Both the position numbers and the translations under genes were made by a program. A stretch of DNA of 64,000 bases from Penicillium oxalicum (lineage: Eukaryota; Ascomycota; Eurotiomycetes; Eurotiales; Aspergillaceae): positions 868,001-932,000 of the forward strand of contig NC_064657.1 in the NCBI RefSeq assembly GCF_001723175.1. Direction: 5' to 3'. Shown in pieces: positions 63,030-64,000 of the stretch; positions within the stretch are counted from its first letter, which is position 1, and every line of letters starts with the position of its first letter. The notes beneath the pieces are model-generated. The model was given only the letters and a program-made list of their open reading frames with translations, ran no database searches and was not told where the DNA came from.

Positions 63030-63526
63030 GCGACCTTTGTTCTGAAAAAAGTGTTATTCGGTCACAATGAATTAAATTGTCAGATTTTAATTATACAGCC
63101 CCGTGTGGACGAATACTCGACAGTAACGAGCAGGATCACGGGCGAGGTGAGTCTTCCGGTTACCTAGATTCGCGAGCCGAAAAAATTGCCCTAGGCTCGG
63201 TGTACTACCTTATAAACTACGACTTCCAGGCTTACAGAGGTCGAATTATGACCGAAGATCCTTAAAAGGACAGATGCGAAATTGCAGAAAGACTGCAAAA
63301 CATGGAATTTCCAAAGTTAGATTGTGATCTATTAATTGACGGCGCTGTTACCAAGTGCTGTGACAATAGATATGCTACGCTGAAGGGTGATTCAGGCATT
63401 GGTCAGACTTGGAAGCAACCGATTCGAGACGATATGAGTTTAGAGACCGCTCAAAGACAGACTCATAAGTACTCGAATAAGGCGTGGAGAATCTGCACAA
63501 TCCTCCAAACAAGAGGACGAACCTAG
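63030..63526 (+). pseudogene. Protein-kinase-like remnant (C-terminal lobe)
   Basis: Pieces in several frames resemble the C-lobe of a fungus-specific, divergent kinase family. VLFGHN (about 63048) is followed by a frame change and stop, then IKLSDFNYTAP with DFN in place of the usual DFG. Next come GRGESSGYLDSRAEKIALGS and VYYLINYDFQAY, a stop at 63263-63265, and NMEFPKLDCDLLIDGAVTKC with CDNRYATL. The N-lobe and a clean catalytic loop are not visible. Multiple breaks within 500 bases, including stops, suggest a true relic. Recognition is from memory of the family and is moderate. Confidence 0.45.
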
Positions 63527-64000
63527 CTGATAACTATTCTGCTTTCAGACAAATGGTAATATCTTGCTGCATTCCTCGAAACTTTGTAGACTGCGACGAA
63601 TCCAGAGAGTACGGCTTTGCTGGCATGTCTCCCGTTGGTGGAAAAAGGTAAGCATGCAAGTTAAAGAGACGGCAAGCTCTGCATGGAACCCAAGGCCAAG
63701 CAGGCATTTGCTTCTTGCAATGCTGATACTGAGCTTAATATCGACGACTGAGTTACAGCTCGCGATCGTGACAACCTGAATTTCGAAAACTTTGATCATC
63801 GTATTCAATATTTTCTATGTACACCAAACACCACCACAGTCAACAGATTAGCAATGCAGATGGGGAAAAAAGACAAGATAACGCCGGGTATCATGACGGT
63901 CCGGTGATGGACCAAGATAATGCAAAGACTTTTTTTCCCTCCAAGACGCTGCCACCTTTGGCAGAAAGGTGCAAGATTCTCAGGCAAAAATCAACGGAGA
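63527..64000. other. End of window, no gene seen
   Basis: Downstream of the kinase remnant. It may contain more of its decayed tail (63564-63700), but nothing recognisable. The last 150 bases are unremarkable. Confidence 0.35.

Noticed and set aside
1..64000. Secondary-metabolite cluster, CRISPR, phage or rRNA/tRNA content
   Set aside because: No PKS/NRPS/terpene motifs, no repeat-spacer array and no rRNA/tRNA structure recognised on either strand.

Overview
The window is nuclear DNA from a filamentous ascomycete, most likely Eurotiales (Aspergillus/Penicillium type). The evidence is intron-bearing genes with fungal splice signals (GTAAGT/GTGAGT donors, CTAAC-like branch sites, YAG acceptors), long pyrimidine-rich leaders, and Pezizomycotina-type homologs of Sla1, Yos9, Prp4, Jac1, a PWWP protein and a malate-type TDT transporter. 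There is no bacterial, plasmid or CRISPR content. The species call is inference from family resemblance; no database was searched.

Layout: the 3' part of a PH-ArfGAP gene (1-1314, +); about 13 kb without a convincing protein gene, its last 2-3 kb looking like a spliced leader; an RRM-YTH m6A-reader-type gene (14530-16901, +); 5.5 kb of non-coding sequence ending in a very pyrimidine-rich leader; a Ser-rich conserved fungal protein (22394-23287, +); a broken APH-family kinase (24646-25533, +); a broken pirin (26188-27119, -); yos9 (28930-30706, +); sla1 (31867-35707, +); a multi-spanning PAP2-family protein (40073-41639, +); a PWWP chromatin protein (43230-45479, +); a mitochondrial PP2C (46694-48039, -) divergent from prp4 (48647-50439, +); jac1 (50954-51802, +); a BTB/POZ protein (53763-55759, +); a Mae1-like TDT transporter (58520-59749, +); and a repeat-rich, gene-poor end (60.4-63.5 kb) with direct repeats, a 60-base minisatellite, a 125-base tandem duplication and a protein-kinase remnant.

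The genes do not form a pathway or biosynthetic cluster. Most are housekeeping: endocytic actin (sla1), Arf signalling, ER-associated degradation (yos9), pre-mRNA splicing (prp4), Fe-S cluster assembly (jac1), mitochondrial phosphatase, and chromatin and RNA regulation (PWWP, YTH). The accessory parts are 24.6-27.1 kb and 60.4-63.6 kb.

One pattern cuts across the window. At least seven conserved genes (APH, pirin, sla1, PAP2, PWWP, PP2C, prp4) carry one- or two-base indels, mostly in short homopolymers. Allowing for each indel gives a whole number of codons and a full-length protein. Several of these genes are essential in yeasts, so residual sequencing or assembly error is the simplest explanation, and the 'pseudogene' calls must be weighed against it. 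I did not find a clearly new biological system. The most distinctive items are the RRM-YTH gene with its long, apparently spliced leader and split YTH domain, and the repeat structures at 60-62 kb.
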